NCBI GenBank assembly: GCA_029216955.1 | Contig: JANAVB010003400.1 | Coordinates: 12,821,147-12,885,146, forward strand | DNA length: 64,000 nucleotides | Direction: 5' to 3' | DNA from: Iris pallida | Lineage: Eukaryota > Streptophyta > Magnoliopsida > Asparagales > Iridaceae | Shown here: piece by piece, positions 22,397 to 32,964 of the stretch | How positions within the stretch are numbered: position 1 is the first letter of the stretch | Layout of the letters: each line of letters opens with the position of its first letter | The notes under the pieces: generated by a model | Told to the model about the DNA's origin: nothing | The model's database searches: none | The model's input: the letters and a program-made list of their open reading frames with translations, nothing else | Position numbers and translations under genes: made by a program

Positions 22397-24062
22397 CTAC
22401 ATACACTTGGCAAATTCTTGACAGAGGGTTTCATCAGTAGACCCAAAAATGATATCATCAACATAAATTTGAATTAATAGAATAGTATCTTTAAAAGATT
22501 TTATAAAAAGTGTAGTGTCAATTTTCCTTTTTGAGAAACCTTTTTCAAGCAAGAAACTGCTTAGCCTTTCATACCAAGCTCTGGGGGCTTGTTTAAGGCC
22601 ATATAGCGCTTTCGTTAGCTTGAACACGTGGTCGGGAAATTTGTGATTTTCAAAGCCAGGGGGTTGTTTTACATAAACTTCCTCCTTAATAAAACCATTC
22701 AAGAAAGCACTTTTCACATCCATTTGAAATAATTTGAAATTTTGATAATTTGCAAATGCACAAAGCATCCGAATGGATTCTAGTCTAGCAACAGGAGCAT
22801 ACGTCTCATCGTAGTCAATACCTTCCTCTTGGTTGTATCCTTGAGCTACTAGACGAGCTTTATTGCATGTGACTGAACCATCTTCATTTACTTTGTTTCT
22901 AAACACCCATTTAGTACCAATTATCGAGTGATTAGCCGGTCTAGGAACTAGTTCCCACACTTGGCTCCTCTCGAATTGGTTGAGTTCATCTTGCATAGCA
23001 GAAATCCAAAATTTATCATTAAAAGCTTCAGAAATGTTTTTCGGCTCAACTTGTGAAATAAAGGCAGTGCTAGCAATAGAGTCTCTTAGTGATGATCTGG
23101 TAGTTACTCCACGTGAAACTTTACCTATCACTAAATTTTCTAGATGAGAAGGCTTGAAAGAGAATTTCTTTGGCAATCCCTCCAGAGAATTTGTTTCGGT
23201 AGAAGTATTCATTGGAGTAGAAGTTGATGGCTCAACGTCATCATCAAGAGTACTTGCTGCACTATTATCTTCATCAAAAGTCACATTTGTTGACTCTTCC
23301 ACAATTAGTGAGCGTTTATTAAAGACTCTATATCCCTTACTCTTGGCGGCATAACCAAGGAAAATACCATCGTCAGCTTTGGCATCAAATTTGCCTAAGT
23401 TGTCTTTGGTGTTAAGGATAAAACATCTACATCCAAAAACTTTAAAATAAGAAACATTGGGGGTTCTCCCAAACCAAAGCTCATAGGGTGTTTTCTTCGT
23501 AATGGGACGAATAAGCACCCTATTCAAAATGTGGCATGTTGTACTGACAGCTTCTGCCCAGAAATATTTCGGAAGTGAAAATTTATTCAACATGACTCTA
23601 GCCATATCGCCAAGAGTCCTATTCTTTCGCTCCACAACACCATTTTGTTGAGGAGTTCTTGGACAAGAAAATTCATGATCAAAACCATTAGAATCACAAA
23701 ATTTTTTAAAATCAGAATTTTCGAATTCGCCTCCATGATCACTTCGGATTCGAGTGATCATGTAGCCTTTTTCGTTTTGAACTTTCTTGACAAAAATCTT
23801 AAAAACTGAAATAGCATCACTTTTGTTTGTGAGAAAGAAAACCCAAGTAAATCTCGAAAAATCATCAACAATAATAAATACATAAAGTTTACCACCAAGA
23901 CTAGCTACTCTACTAGGACCAAATAAATCCATATGGAGTAGTTGCAGGGGTCTAGTAGTACTTACAGAGTTGATGGAATGAAATGAGGATTTGGTTGTTT
24001 GTTCAATTCACATTCGGTACATACCGTGTCCTTTTTGAATGTGATGTCGGGCAATCCTCTCA
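22397..24062 (-). pseudogene. Sire-1 pol: integrase and reverse transcriptase
   Basis: A 511-residue open stretch runs from 23932. The integrase core comes first (IIVDDFSRFTWVFF; SDHGGEFENSDF; TPQQNGVVERKNRTL), which gives the D-D-E triad and the copia order of integrase before RT. After a variable linker comes RT with GTKWVFRNKVNEDG, LFQMDVKSAFLNG, LYGLKQAPRAWYE and the active site IQIYVDDIIFGS. The upstream 24062-23933 is frameshifted but still shows the HHCC end of the integrase (RGLPDITFKKD, CTECELNKQ). Confidence 0.88.
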
Positions 24063-24525
24063 CTAGCTTCTTGGTTGATAACCTGGAATAGTATCCATAT
24101 TGGCATGACCAAGACGCTGGTGCCAGAGTAATCGTTCATCTTTGTGGGCATATAGACATCTACCTGTATTGTTAGTATCTATAGAAAGATAGAAAATATA
24201 AATGTTATCCTCTCTTTTCCCTTCAAAAACAATGTCTCCCGTTGACCTATCATAAATAAGGTAATTGTTTTGTCCAAAGTTAATATCATATCCATGATCA
24301 GCAAGATGACTAATGCTGAGCAGGTTATGCTTTAACTCGGTCACTAGGCAGACATCCTTTATTACAGGAGAGGGAGGATGACCAATAATACCATTACCTA
24401 TTATGTGCCCTTTTAAATTGTTACCGAAGGATACGTATCCTTCTCTCTTCATCGATAGTGATGCAAAAAGATTTGCGTCTCCTGTCATATGTCGCGAGCA
24501 TCCACTATCGAGAATCTACTTACTT
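24063..24525 (-). pseudogene. Sire-1 protease and pre-integrase domain
   Basis: The protease motif ILDSGCSRHMTGD sits at the start of the segment, preceded in frame by TAG. The pre-integrase region follows (IIGNGIIGHPPSPVIKDVCL, LKHNLLSISHLADHGYDI, LLWHQRLGHANMDTI). It ends in a frameshift near 24070, after which integrase resumes in another frame. Confidence 0.82.
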
Positions 24526-26649
24526 TTAGTTGAGGAGGGAAGGTCCACCTACATCAAGAGTAGATGTGACCTTTGGTACCCAAGTTCTTGAGGGTCCTGA
24601 AAAGTTAGTTTTCGAAAACCATGCATATATCTTTTTGTCTACCAGTCTTCTAACTCTACATTGTGGTGAAATGTGTCCATGTGATCCACAGTAAGTACAT
24701 ATAGTATTTTTATTTACACTAGGAACATGAGAATAATATCTATAGGCAGCATGATGTGGATGGACATGATGTGTAGAGTTTGCATGGTGATCATGGTGAT
24801 GTTGTCTATATGGCATGGCATGGTGATATTGTCTATGTGGCATGGCATGCTGATATTGTCTATGTGGCATAGTATGCTGATATTGTCTATATAGCATAGC
24901 ATGGTGATATGGCATGATATGGTGATCTTGTCTATATGGCATGACATGATGATCTTGTCTATATGGCATGGCATTGTGATGATTTCTATATGTAGAGTGA
25001 TGTTGGTTGTGTCTTTGTGCAGCATGATGAGTATGAGAAGTATTCTTACGTGCACGTGGTTTTTGTATTTTATGAAAGTTAGTGTATATAAAAGCATGGT
25101 TACGTGCTGCATGAGGATGACGTGGTTGACTAGCTTGAGTGGTGTTGTGCCCATGTGATTGGGTTTGAGGTTGAGCAACCTGTTTTCCCAATTTGGTTTC
25201 TAATCTCTTAGAAACAGCTTGCAGTTCATCAACCTTAATATTTAAGCCATATATCTTAGTCATCGAAATCTTGTGTCTACTCTTTTCTTCAGCAAGCATC
25301 ATGTTGAGTGTAGTAATTTCTTGAGTTTGTTGCTCAATACGTGCTTCAGCATCATGTAAGCTTATTTTAAGCTTGGATACTTCATCAGTGATATCAGTGG
25401 GTGACGTGTCTCTAATGTTATCAAGTAATAGAGAAATTCTTTGTATTTCGTCTTCAAGACTTTTGATTTTGTCCTTGGCATGTTTGTATTTATCGATGAC
25501 CTTTTTGTGATCATCAAGTAAATCAGTGAAGGCATCGCCAAGTTCATCAAAAGAGAAGTCGTCTAAAGTTTCGTTAGATACCTTGTTGGAAGTTGCCATT
25601 AGGCACACATTTGCTTTATCTTGAGGAGAGTCCTTTTCTTCCTCGGAGTCACTCGCTTCACTTTCATGCCAAATGCTTGTGTTGGCATATTTCTTTGATG
25701 AGGTCTTCTTGTATGGCTTCTCATAGCGGTTGCTTTTCTTCAAGAATGGATAGTCTTTTCGGACGTGTCCAGTCTTCTTGCAACCATAGCAGGTTGGCTC
25801 TTCTTCATCGTCTTCTTGTGGTTCCTTCTTTCTTCTATTGAAGCGAAGGAATTTCTTGAAGTTGCGAACCATGAGAGCTTGGTCTTCGTCATCCGAGTTG
25901 TCGTCTTCGGTCTCATCGTGCTCAGTCCTTCGTCGATGAGCTTTGAGAGCGATCTCCTTAGTCTTCGGAGCAGGCTCTTCGAAGTCCTTGAGGTCAAGCT
26001 CGTGAGTCATGAGCTTACCCATCAAGGTGTCCATTGACATGGTTGTGAGATCGTTCCCTTCTATGATGGCTGTCACCTTAGGGTTCCAAATTTTTGGTAG
26101 CCCCCTAAGCAACTTGCGAATCTTCTCATGATTTGAATATTGCTTTCCAAGTGAAGACAGGGGGTTGATGATGTCGAGGAATCTTGTGAACATCTGTGTG
26201 ATCGTCTCGTTTGGCTTCATCTTGAATGCCTCGTATTCTTGCGTAAGACGACTGATTTTTGATTCATTGACTTGGGTGGTTCCTTCATGCGTCACTTCTA
26301 GAAGCTTCCATACTTCGTGGGATGTGGTACATGTGGATACCCTGTTAAACTCATTCCTGTCTATAGCACAGAATAAAGCATTAATAGCTCTCGCGTCTAG
26401 ACTTGCCTGTTTCTTCTCTTCGTCAGAATATTTGTCATGTGATTTCTCAATGAGATCACCGTTGACAACTATCCTGGCGGGCTTTTTGTAACCGTCAGTG
26501 ACGACTGTCCACAGGTCGAAGTCTAAAGACTTGAGATAAAAACTTATCCTTGTTTTCCAATACGTGTAGTTAGTTCCATCAAATAGGGGAGGCCTATGAG
26601 TGGACTGTCCTTCACCGTGATTGGAAATCAAGGATTGTGTGGTTGCCAT
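24526..26649 (-). CDS. Sire-1 gag
   Basis: It is a 707-codon intact ORF starting MATTQSLISNHGEG, 40 bp inside the PBS. Residues 20-230 form a copia gag domain (PLFDGTNYTYWKTRISFYLK; ASLDARAINALFCAID; LTQEYEAFKMKPNETITQMF). Near residue 287 is a zinc knuckle CYGCKKTGHVRKDY whose last Cys is replaced by Tyr. Residues about 370-490 are a long coiled coil. Residues about 550-640 are a His-rich repeat (see 24780-24985). A second CCHC-like motif, CTYCGSHGHISPQC, lies near residue 660 and may compensate. Gag builds the cytoplasmic particle; the coiled coil is a Sirevirus trait. Confidence 0.88.
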   Translation of the reverse strand: MATTQSLISNHGEGQSTHRPPLFDGTNYTYWKTRISFYLKSLDFDLWTVVTDGYKKPARIVVNGDLIEKSHDKYSDEEKKQASLDARAINALFCAIDRNEFNRVSTCTTSHEVWKLLEVTHEGTTQVNESKISRLTQEYEAFKMKPNETITQMFTRFLDIINPLSSLGKQYSNHEKIRKLLRGLPKIWNPKVTAIIEGNDLTTMSMDTLMGKLMTHELDLKDFEEPAPKTKEIALKAHRRRTEHDETEDDNSDDEDQALMVRNFKKFLRFNRRKKEPQEDDEEEPTCYGCKKTGHVRKDYPFLKKSNRYEKPYKKTSSKKYANTSIWHESEASDSEEEKDSPQDKANVCLMATSNKVSNETLDDFSFDELGDAFTDLLDDHKKVIDKYKHAKDKIKSLEDEIQRISLLLDNIRDTSPTDITDEVSKLKISLHDAEARIEQQTQEITTLNMMLAEEKSRHKISMTKIYGLNIKVDELQAVSKRLETKLGKQVAQPQTQSHGHNTTQASQPRHPHAARNHAFIYTNFHKIQKPRARKNTSHTHHAAQRHNQHHSTYRNHHNAMPYRQDHHVMPYRQDHHIMPYHHAMLYRQYQHTMPHRQYQHAMPHRQYHHAMPYRQHHHDHHANSTHHVHPHHAAYRYYSHVPSVNKNTICTYCGSHGHISPQCRVRRLVDKKIYAWFSKTNFSGPSRTWVPKVTSTLDVGGPSLLN
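24780..24985 (-). repeat. Tandem repeat within gag encoding HHAMPYRQ-type octapeptides
   Basis: About nine 24-bp units of the type CACCATGCCATGCCATATAG encode HAMPYRQ/HVMPYRQ/HAMPHRQY variants. The repeat is His-rich and lies between the coiled coil and the second zinc knuckle. Confidence 0.85.
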
Positions 26650-26689
26650 GGATCAGCTCTAGGATGTAAATCCTTGTAAAGAGAACAGA

Positions 26690-26701
26690 GCTCTGATACC
26701 A
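26690..26701 (-). promoter_or_regulatory. Primer-binding site of Sire-1 (initiator Met tRNA)
   Basis: On the minus strand TGGTATCAGAGC, the complement of the 3' end of plant initiator methionine tRNA, lies two bases from the 5' LTR. It primes minus-strand cDNA synthesis. Confidence 0.9.
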
Positions 26702-26703
26702 AT

Positions 26704-27646
26704 TGAAGAACAGGTGGCAACTCTAGAGGGGGGTGAATAGAGTTTATATAGAAAATAACCAATTAAAATTAACTCTTTCACGAATTATAAATAATCAGAG
26801 TAAAATACGGAAAGTAAATGAAGAGCAAGAAAGCATACGCAAACACAGCGATTTTAACCTGGTTTTCCTCGTGGATGACTAGTCCAGGCCTGAGAACTCT
26901 AGCTCAGGATTAAATCTACTATTTGTGAAATAGTAGTTTACAACCCGTGCCTTTACTTCAGAAGAGCACGTCAACTTCTTACAGAGGATCGCAGTGGCGA
27001 TTTGCTTGGAATTGTCCAAGCGACTTCTTCAACTCTTGCACAAGAATCCTAACTGAGAGATGCTGAGCACTCGAGACTTAGGAGGCTTGTGGCTAACAGA
27101 TGGGAAGGGTATGGCTTATTTGAGCTATAAGAGAGAAGAGAAGAGAAGATTGGATGATTTAAAATGAGAAAATTCATGGCCTATTTATAGTGTTTTTGTA
27201 GGCAGAATTTGGCCAGAATTCGGGTAGAAAATTTCAAATATTTGGCCGTTGGACAACTAGCAACCAGCTAACCCTAAAGTAAAGGATGCTGATTTCTAGG
27301 GGACAGAGTTCGGCCCGAACTCTGTGTGGAGGCAGAGTTCGGCCCGAACTCTGTCTCCAGAGCACAGAATGGTTCTAAGTGGCCAGTGGATATTTTTCTG
27401 GATGGTGGAGTTTGAGGATTATTGGGTAGGCTATAGGTCAAGTCTCAAGAGCTCAGCATGACACAGTTTACATCAGTCTAGACTCAACAAAAGTGTAAAA
27501 TACAGACTCAAATATAACTGAGAAGCTGAGACTGAGCTGTCGTCTGACTTGAGCTTAATATAGACGTCGTGTGTCGTATTGAACTATTACAAATATTATT
27601 TAGTCAATGTTATCAATATTTGGTTGACTGTGACTTTGTGTCAACA
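26704..27646 (-). repeat. 5' LTR of Sire-1
   Basis: It is a 943-bp direct repeat of 18006-18949. The TATA box is at 27181-27190 and the perfect palindromes at 27303-27323 and 27332-27352 (upstream in element direction). AGACG follows at 27647. Confidence 0.92.
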
Positions 27647-28622
27647 AGACGGCCCACCTTGCACGAAAGTGATGGCGTCTTTCTGATCGAAACTGGAGTC
27701 AATTTTGAAAGATCCTGAAATTTCTCCCCCTTAGGTTAGGGTAAGTTCCCAGTTCATCCTCTGCTTGGAAGCAAAAAAGGTGAATACGGACAACAACAGT
27801 TGGCGTTCGGTCTTCGACGCGTACATGCAAAGATCCTTCACCTCAAAGAACTAGTCCTTCTTTATCTTCAAAAGCTTTACTTCATTGGAAGCTAGCCTGT
27901 CCCCAAACAGGAACTGAGGCTTCAGATAGAAGTCAGTAGAACTTCCAACAACGGGGATTCGAGCCCTCTCCATTATAGCCTGAAGGAAAAAAGAGGACTG
28001 GTGCTGGTCCAGCATAGTTAAAGCCTTCGCATGATTGACAACTTCTTCCTTAAAATCCAAACCCATCTGGCAGAGGGAGTAGTCAAAAAAATCTCGTCCA
28101 GTTGAGGCAAAGTCATAGACATTTTAAAAAGACAAAGGCAAAAAAGTTACCAAAAATATGGTCATTCTGAAAAAAGATAAAAAAAACATGCATAGCCAGG
28201 CGTCAGCGCATCTGAAGTTATGCACATCAGCGAATGCCAAAGCTTCGACACATCTTCAGGACCGAAGTCCATGTGCATTTGATGGATCATACATCGGCGC
28301 GTCTTTAGAACCAAAGTCCATCCATGTCAGCAAAGTGAAGCTTAGGCACATCTTCAGAGTGTAGCTCTATAATCCACACCTATGCGCTTCAGCAGGGTTG
28401 TTGGCACATGTTCCATATGGTTGCCCATCCATACGCTCAAACTGTGCACAAAGTCTTTGTATGTTTGAGAAGTCGACAATGGCGGCCTCCTACCTATCAC
28501 TTCCCTACGAACGTCGGGGTGAGTCATGATGTCGACTACAGGCTCGTCGGTGTCGACTTCAACGGGCTTATTTCCCTTGCATCTGCCCTTGACAACAGCA
28601 ACACGAGGAGTCTTGGGGGCAT
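27647..28622 (-). pseudogene. Antisense ORF of the Tat-type element, N-terminal part
   Basis: Minus strand: candidate start MPPRLLV at 28622, then after a one-base shift an open hydrophilic frame (PVEVDTDEPVVDIMTHPDVR; SQTYKDFVHSLSVWMGNHM) to about 28400. A second block runs 28130-27850 (LPQLDEIFFDYSLCQMG; SSFFLQAIMERARIPVVG; YLKPQFLFGDRLASNEVKLL) and decays towards 27647, where Sire-1 is inserted. It continues at 18005. The 28140-28400 gap may be an intron or decayed coding. Confidence 0.5.
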
Positions 28623-28718
28623 TACAAAGAAAAAAGTAGGGTTTTCAAAAAGAGAAGAAAACTCTAAGGAGATGAGAACTTGAAGAAGAAAGCAGAAGAG
28701 CCTCTCCCAGCCCAAGTA

Positions 28719-28731
28719 CCTATTTATAGGC
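28719..28731 (-). promoter_or_regulatory. TATA box of the Tat-type antisense ORF
   Basis: The minus strand reads CCTATAAATAGGT, about 100 bp upstream of the candidate start at 28622. This supports independent transcription opposite to gag-pol. Confidence 0.55.
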
Positions 28732-28978
28732 TTTGGGAAGTATGTGACCCGATAAGGCATGACGTTAGCAGCTGACGCTTCAAAGTTCATGTAGAGACGG
28801 AGCAAATGTTCGGAAAGATTATCATTAATCTGACATGAAAATCGAAGCATTATCATCAACAGATGCACCAATATGGTCAAGCGCAAAGATGATCATGCGC
28901 CCAAACGGATCATGCGCCTAAAGGTTCTACTACCCATGCTTTTTATTCAAAGTATTTCAAAACTTGTTTAAGTTTGAA

Positions 28979-30775
28979 AACTTTGAAGGGGGTCTTATAG
29001 AATCATGGAAAATCATGCGCCCCAGAGGCCAAGTTCCTATGTGTCACAAACAGTATGCGCCCAAGATACAGAGTAACATCGACGCATTATGAAAGACAGT
29101 ACAAAAAATCGCATGAAAAGAAGACTTTATATTTAATCACTAAAAATCTATTTACATGGATTTTTATATAAAAAGTCTACAACAGCCTATTCTAAAGATT
29201 CTATGGATAGGCCCATCACTTTTACGTCTCAGCACAGGCGCATCTCTTCCTTGTTACGAGCAAATCACTTCCTCGTCACGAGAGAATCATTTCCTCGTCA
29301 GGGGTATCAATTCCTCATCTTAGCACAGGCGCATCCCCATCCGAAGTAATTATTGAGCAGAACGTGGTTTGGCAATCAATCCAAACCCGATACTCAATAT
29401 TTTGGCACTTGGTGTTATTTCGAAGAAAAATACTGCCAGTAAGGAACACGAGCACGAACTGCTATGTCCGTAGCTAACTCGGTGTGTCTCAATTCTCTGA
29501 TGGAGTTCGTCATCAAAATCGAAGGTTCTTTGAACGAGGAGATCCACAACCCACAGCATATGAACATGCCAAGGAGGAGGATCGGTTGAGTTCATTCTTG
29601 ATGAAAATAGTGTTAAATAAGAATGAACAAACTTTTTTTTACCACAAACACATCTATTTATAAGTTAAGGCAAAACGAAGCCCATGCGCCAAGTGACAGC
29701 CTCCCCAAAGTTAGTGTAATGAACCTAGCATTAATGGTAATATATATGCCATCTCGAAATCAACCAAGTCAAAGTTATTTATTTTGAGCCTCAAAAAGCT
29801 CAACAATGTTGACCAAAGATGATGCACCTCTTCAATTTTATGTGCCTTATAACTAATGCGCTCGATGGTACATACGCCCTACAGGTGATGCGCGTACACA
29901 AAAGCTCTTCATCCGTCAAGCATTTAATGCTTAAGTCAGATGTCAGCATGCACGCATCTTGAAAACTAAATTGTTGATAGTTTTCATAGAAAACGAAGAG
30001 ACATTGATGTCAGCATAATTGTTACTTTTGTCGGTTACAGTTGTACTTTACCACATGGCCAACTAATTCTTTGTATATGCCCTAAAGCCATGCCCCCAGA
30101 TTTGTATACGCCCTAAAGTTATTTTTTCAGACTTGCTATTGATTCCCAGAAGTCATATGCCAAGTCTCCTCATGCGTCGGATCTTCCAGGCACATCAAAT
30201 CTACTTTCTCTCAAGAAATCAGGATTTTTGAAGTAATGTGCATATGCCACGTGTTATTGACTCAGTTCTGCTCATGAATGGGTACCAACTACCTAAGATC
30301 TCGACAACAAACAAATTTCAATAACTGTCACATGTCAGTTCATCTGCAGCCCAATAATACAGTTACACCAGATTCAGTTCGAGCATCGTGGGCGCAGCGT
30401 CCCTATGCCCATCAAAGTTACGATTGTAGCCTTCCTATGTGAAAATTTTCTATGCGTGCATCGTATATGTGCCTATCAATGGATCATTCCATCAACTATA
30501 AATAGACGGATGGATCATTCCTTCGTTCAACCTCCCTCACCATTTTATTAGACATTCAGAGAGTCAAGAGCTTACTTGAGAAGAGCCGAATCATCGTCCA
30601 GTCGAAGACTTGTATTTGCTTTCTGATTTTCGTCATATCGTCAACAGAGTAAAGAATCAACCCTTCATCGCCACTCATCCCCAGAAAAACAAATTGTACT
30701 CAGAGGATCCCATCGAGGATCCGAAATTGTAATTGCTTCGTTTGTTAATAAAAAAGTTTCTAAATACTCTTTAAT
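28979..30775 (+). repeat. PPT and 3' LTR of the Tat-type element (approximate)
   Basis: AACTTTGAAGGGGG (28979-28992) is a Tat-style PPT. The LTR should begin at about 28993, though its first bases read TCTTATAG, not TG. A plus-strand TATA box CTATAAATAG is at 30496-30505. ATGCGCC occurs many times. The right end near 30775 is set only by where Sirevirus-like sequence begins. Confidence 0.5.
29350..29595 (-). other. Antisense ORF of 81 codons inside the Tat-type LTR
   Basis: MNSTDPPPWHVHMLWVVDLL... lies 60 bp downstream of a minus-strand TATA-like TTATAAATAG (29653-29662). The product is not recognised. It may be chance, although the TATA spacing is gene-like. Confidence 0.3.
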
Positions 30776-30784
30776 GACAAAAAT

Positions 30785-31000
30785 ATGAGACTGGACTAGT
30801 CCTCTCAGAGCAAAACCAGTATAAACTTGGTGTTTAGGTTTACTTTTCTGAACTTATTTACATTACACATTTATATTTACTGCCTACTTTATTTCAGTTT
30901 TATTTTTTCCATATTAATTTTTAAGTGGTAATTTTTTGTTCCGCTGCACACATGCACTCTATTCACCCCCTCCTCTAGAGGTGCTCAACGGTCTTATAAT
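30785..31000 (+). repeat. Sirevirus LTR end (Sire-3), plus strand, truncated
   Basis: It resembles the end of the LTR at 14634-15016: GACTGGACTAGTCCTCTCAG at its start and CTATTCACCCCCTCCTCTAGAGG near its end. A primer site and gag follow, so it is a 5' LTR lacking its U3. Confidence 0.65.
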
Positions 31001-31049
31001 TGGTATCGGAGCTGGTCATACCAATTATTCCTACAATTGGTATCAGATC
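31001..31049 (+). promoter_or_regulatory. Two primer-binding-site-like sequences of Sire-3
   Basis: TGGTATCGGAGC at 31001-31012 and TGGTATCAGATC at 31038-31049 each differ by one base from the initiator-Met complement, 37 bp apart. Confidence 0.65.
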
Positions 31050-31085
31050 TGGTTATATTCAAATATAACTCTAAAGTGAATACAT

Positions 31086-32964
31086 ATGGCAACCGTGAAA
31101 TCTACATTCACTGGTGAACAACAGTCCACAAATAGATTCCCAATATTTAATAAAACAAACTACACTTACTGGAAAAATGGATGAGTTTTTTTCTAAAATT
31201 TGTTGATTTTGATCTCTGGTATATAGTCATAGATGGCTACAAAAAGCCACCTAGAATAGTTATTGACAATAATCCTGTGGACAAGCCACATGATAGATAC
31301 ATAAATCTAGAAAAGGCACAAGCTAGTCTTGACACAAAAGCGATCAATGCACTATACTGTGCCATTAATAAGACTGAGTTCAACAGAATATCTATATGTG
31401 TCACATCGTACAATATTTAGAAACTTCTTGAGATAACTCATGAAGGTACTTCACAAGTGAAGGAATCCAAGATAAGCAGATTGATATAAGAGTATGAGGC
31501 TTTTAAGATGAAGGCAAATGAAACAATCACTCAAATGTTTACACGATTCCTTGATATTATTAATCCTTTATCATCTTTTGGCAATGATTACTTAAATTAT
31601 GAAAAGATTCGCAAGGTGCTCAGGGGACTAACGTAGAACTAGAACCCAAAAGCCACTGTAATCATAAGGAAACGATCTCACCACTATGTTGCTTGAAACA
31701 ATCATGGGAAAACTGATGACTCATGAACTAGACCTTCAAGACTTTAACAAATCGACTCCAAAAGAAAAGTCCATCGCCTTTAAAGCTCATGCTAAATGAA
31801 TCACAAAAGAAGACATGGATGATGAAGATTCAAATTATGAGGAACAAGATCTTCAAGAAATTCTTGAGGTTTGAGAAATCAAATTGAAAGAAGAAGGATT
31901 ATTAAGAAAGCAACGAAGAAGAAACTATCTCCTATGGTTGCAAGAACATTGGACACATCAAGAAAGATTGTCCAATGGAAAAGAACACAAGTCGATACGA
32001 ATGATCAAATAGAAAGTCTTTATCACAAAAGTGTGCTAATCCCAGCATCTGGAATGAAAGCGAGGCTAGTGAATCATAGGAAGAAGATAAACCAAGCATC
32101 TCTACATATGTTTGCTTGATGGCATAGATCAGGTAACAACAAATCCTTTGTATGATGACTTTACATTTGATGAACTTTCTGATGCTTTTAGTGACTTGTT
32201 AGATGAACACAAGAAAGTCTTGGACACATATAAGTTATCTCAAAAAGAGATCAAAGCTTACACTACTGGAATTGAAAGGTTGCCATCCCTATTGAAGGAA
32301 ATACGGGAAACACCTTCCACTAGTAACATGAATGAAGAAATATCAACTCTAAATCTTAGCCTGCATGATACTCATAAAACTATTAAGAAAAAAGACCATG
32401 ACTACGCTAAGCTGAATGAGTTATATGAGTTAGAGAAGAAGAAGTATAGCATCGCTACACAGAAAATTGATGCTATATCTATTAAGTATGATGAGGCATG
32501 TTCTTTCTTTAAAAAGTTAAAGATAAAGTTAAAAAAACAAGTGATACCTGCTACTCAGCCAATGATCTGTCATATGACACAACATATACGTAACACGACA
32601 CGATCAAAGAAAGAACGTAAGCATCATGTTTCACACAATCATGATTTTGTTTACAAGTATTTAATAAAGACACACAAGCACGTGGGTACGTCCAGTCTAC
32701 GTCGCAGAGTCGACGAAAGAACGCTGTATAGGTCAACTAGAAATATAGCATCTAGACACAATATATATAAACCTGTCATCTCTGTACGGAGGTATATAAT
32801 CACAACGTAATCACAAGACATCTAAGGAAGATAAGCACGATATGATAAGATATGATGGAAAAATAGATAAGCTGGAAATAGATGAAAAGTCACAAGTTCA
32901 GAGTTTAAGACATAACACAAATCCTGAATATAGTATACTACAAGTCTCAAAGATAACTAGCTGG
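31086..32964 (+). pseudogene. Sire-3 gag, decayed
   Basis: The start is MATVKSTFTGEQQS, then frameshifts. Blocks match Sire-1 gag in order: FLKFVDFDLWYIVIDGYKKP, ASLDTKAINALYCAINK, ISRLI/EYEAFKMKANETITQ, a damaged zinc-knuckle region near 31930, then the coiled-coil region 32112-32600 (DELSDAFSDLLDEHKKVLDT, EISTLNLSLHDTHKTIKKKD) and a basic His-containing tail. No octapeptide repeat is present. It stops at the solo LTR insertion. Confidence 0.8.

Larger units (their letters stand above)
18006..27646 (-). mobile_element. Complete Sirevirus-type Ty1/copia element (Sire-1)
   Basis: It is a 9641-bp minus-strand element: 5' LTR 26704-27646, PBS 26690-26701, gag 24526-26649, pol 21512-24525, env-like ORF 19444-20772, multiple PPTs 18950-19230, 3' LTR 18006-18949. 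The target duplication AGACG is perfect (18001-18005 and 27647-27651). Gag with a coiled coil, integrase before RT, repeated PPTs and a third ORF after pol are the hallmarks of the plant Sirevirus lineage. I count roughly 20 differences between the LTRs by eye. Pol carries several stops and a frameshift, so this copy cannot act alone. Confidence 0.92.

Noticed and set aside
25593..26491. Plus-strand ORFs overlapping gag (25593-25841, 25765-26037, 26165-26491)
   Set aside because: Shadows of the intact minus-strand gag ORF; no recognisable protein.
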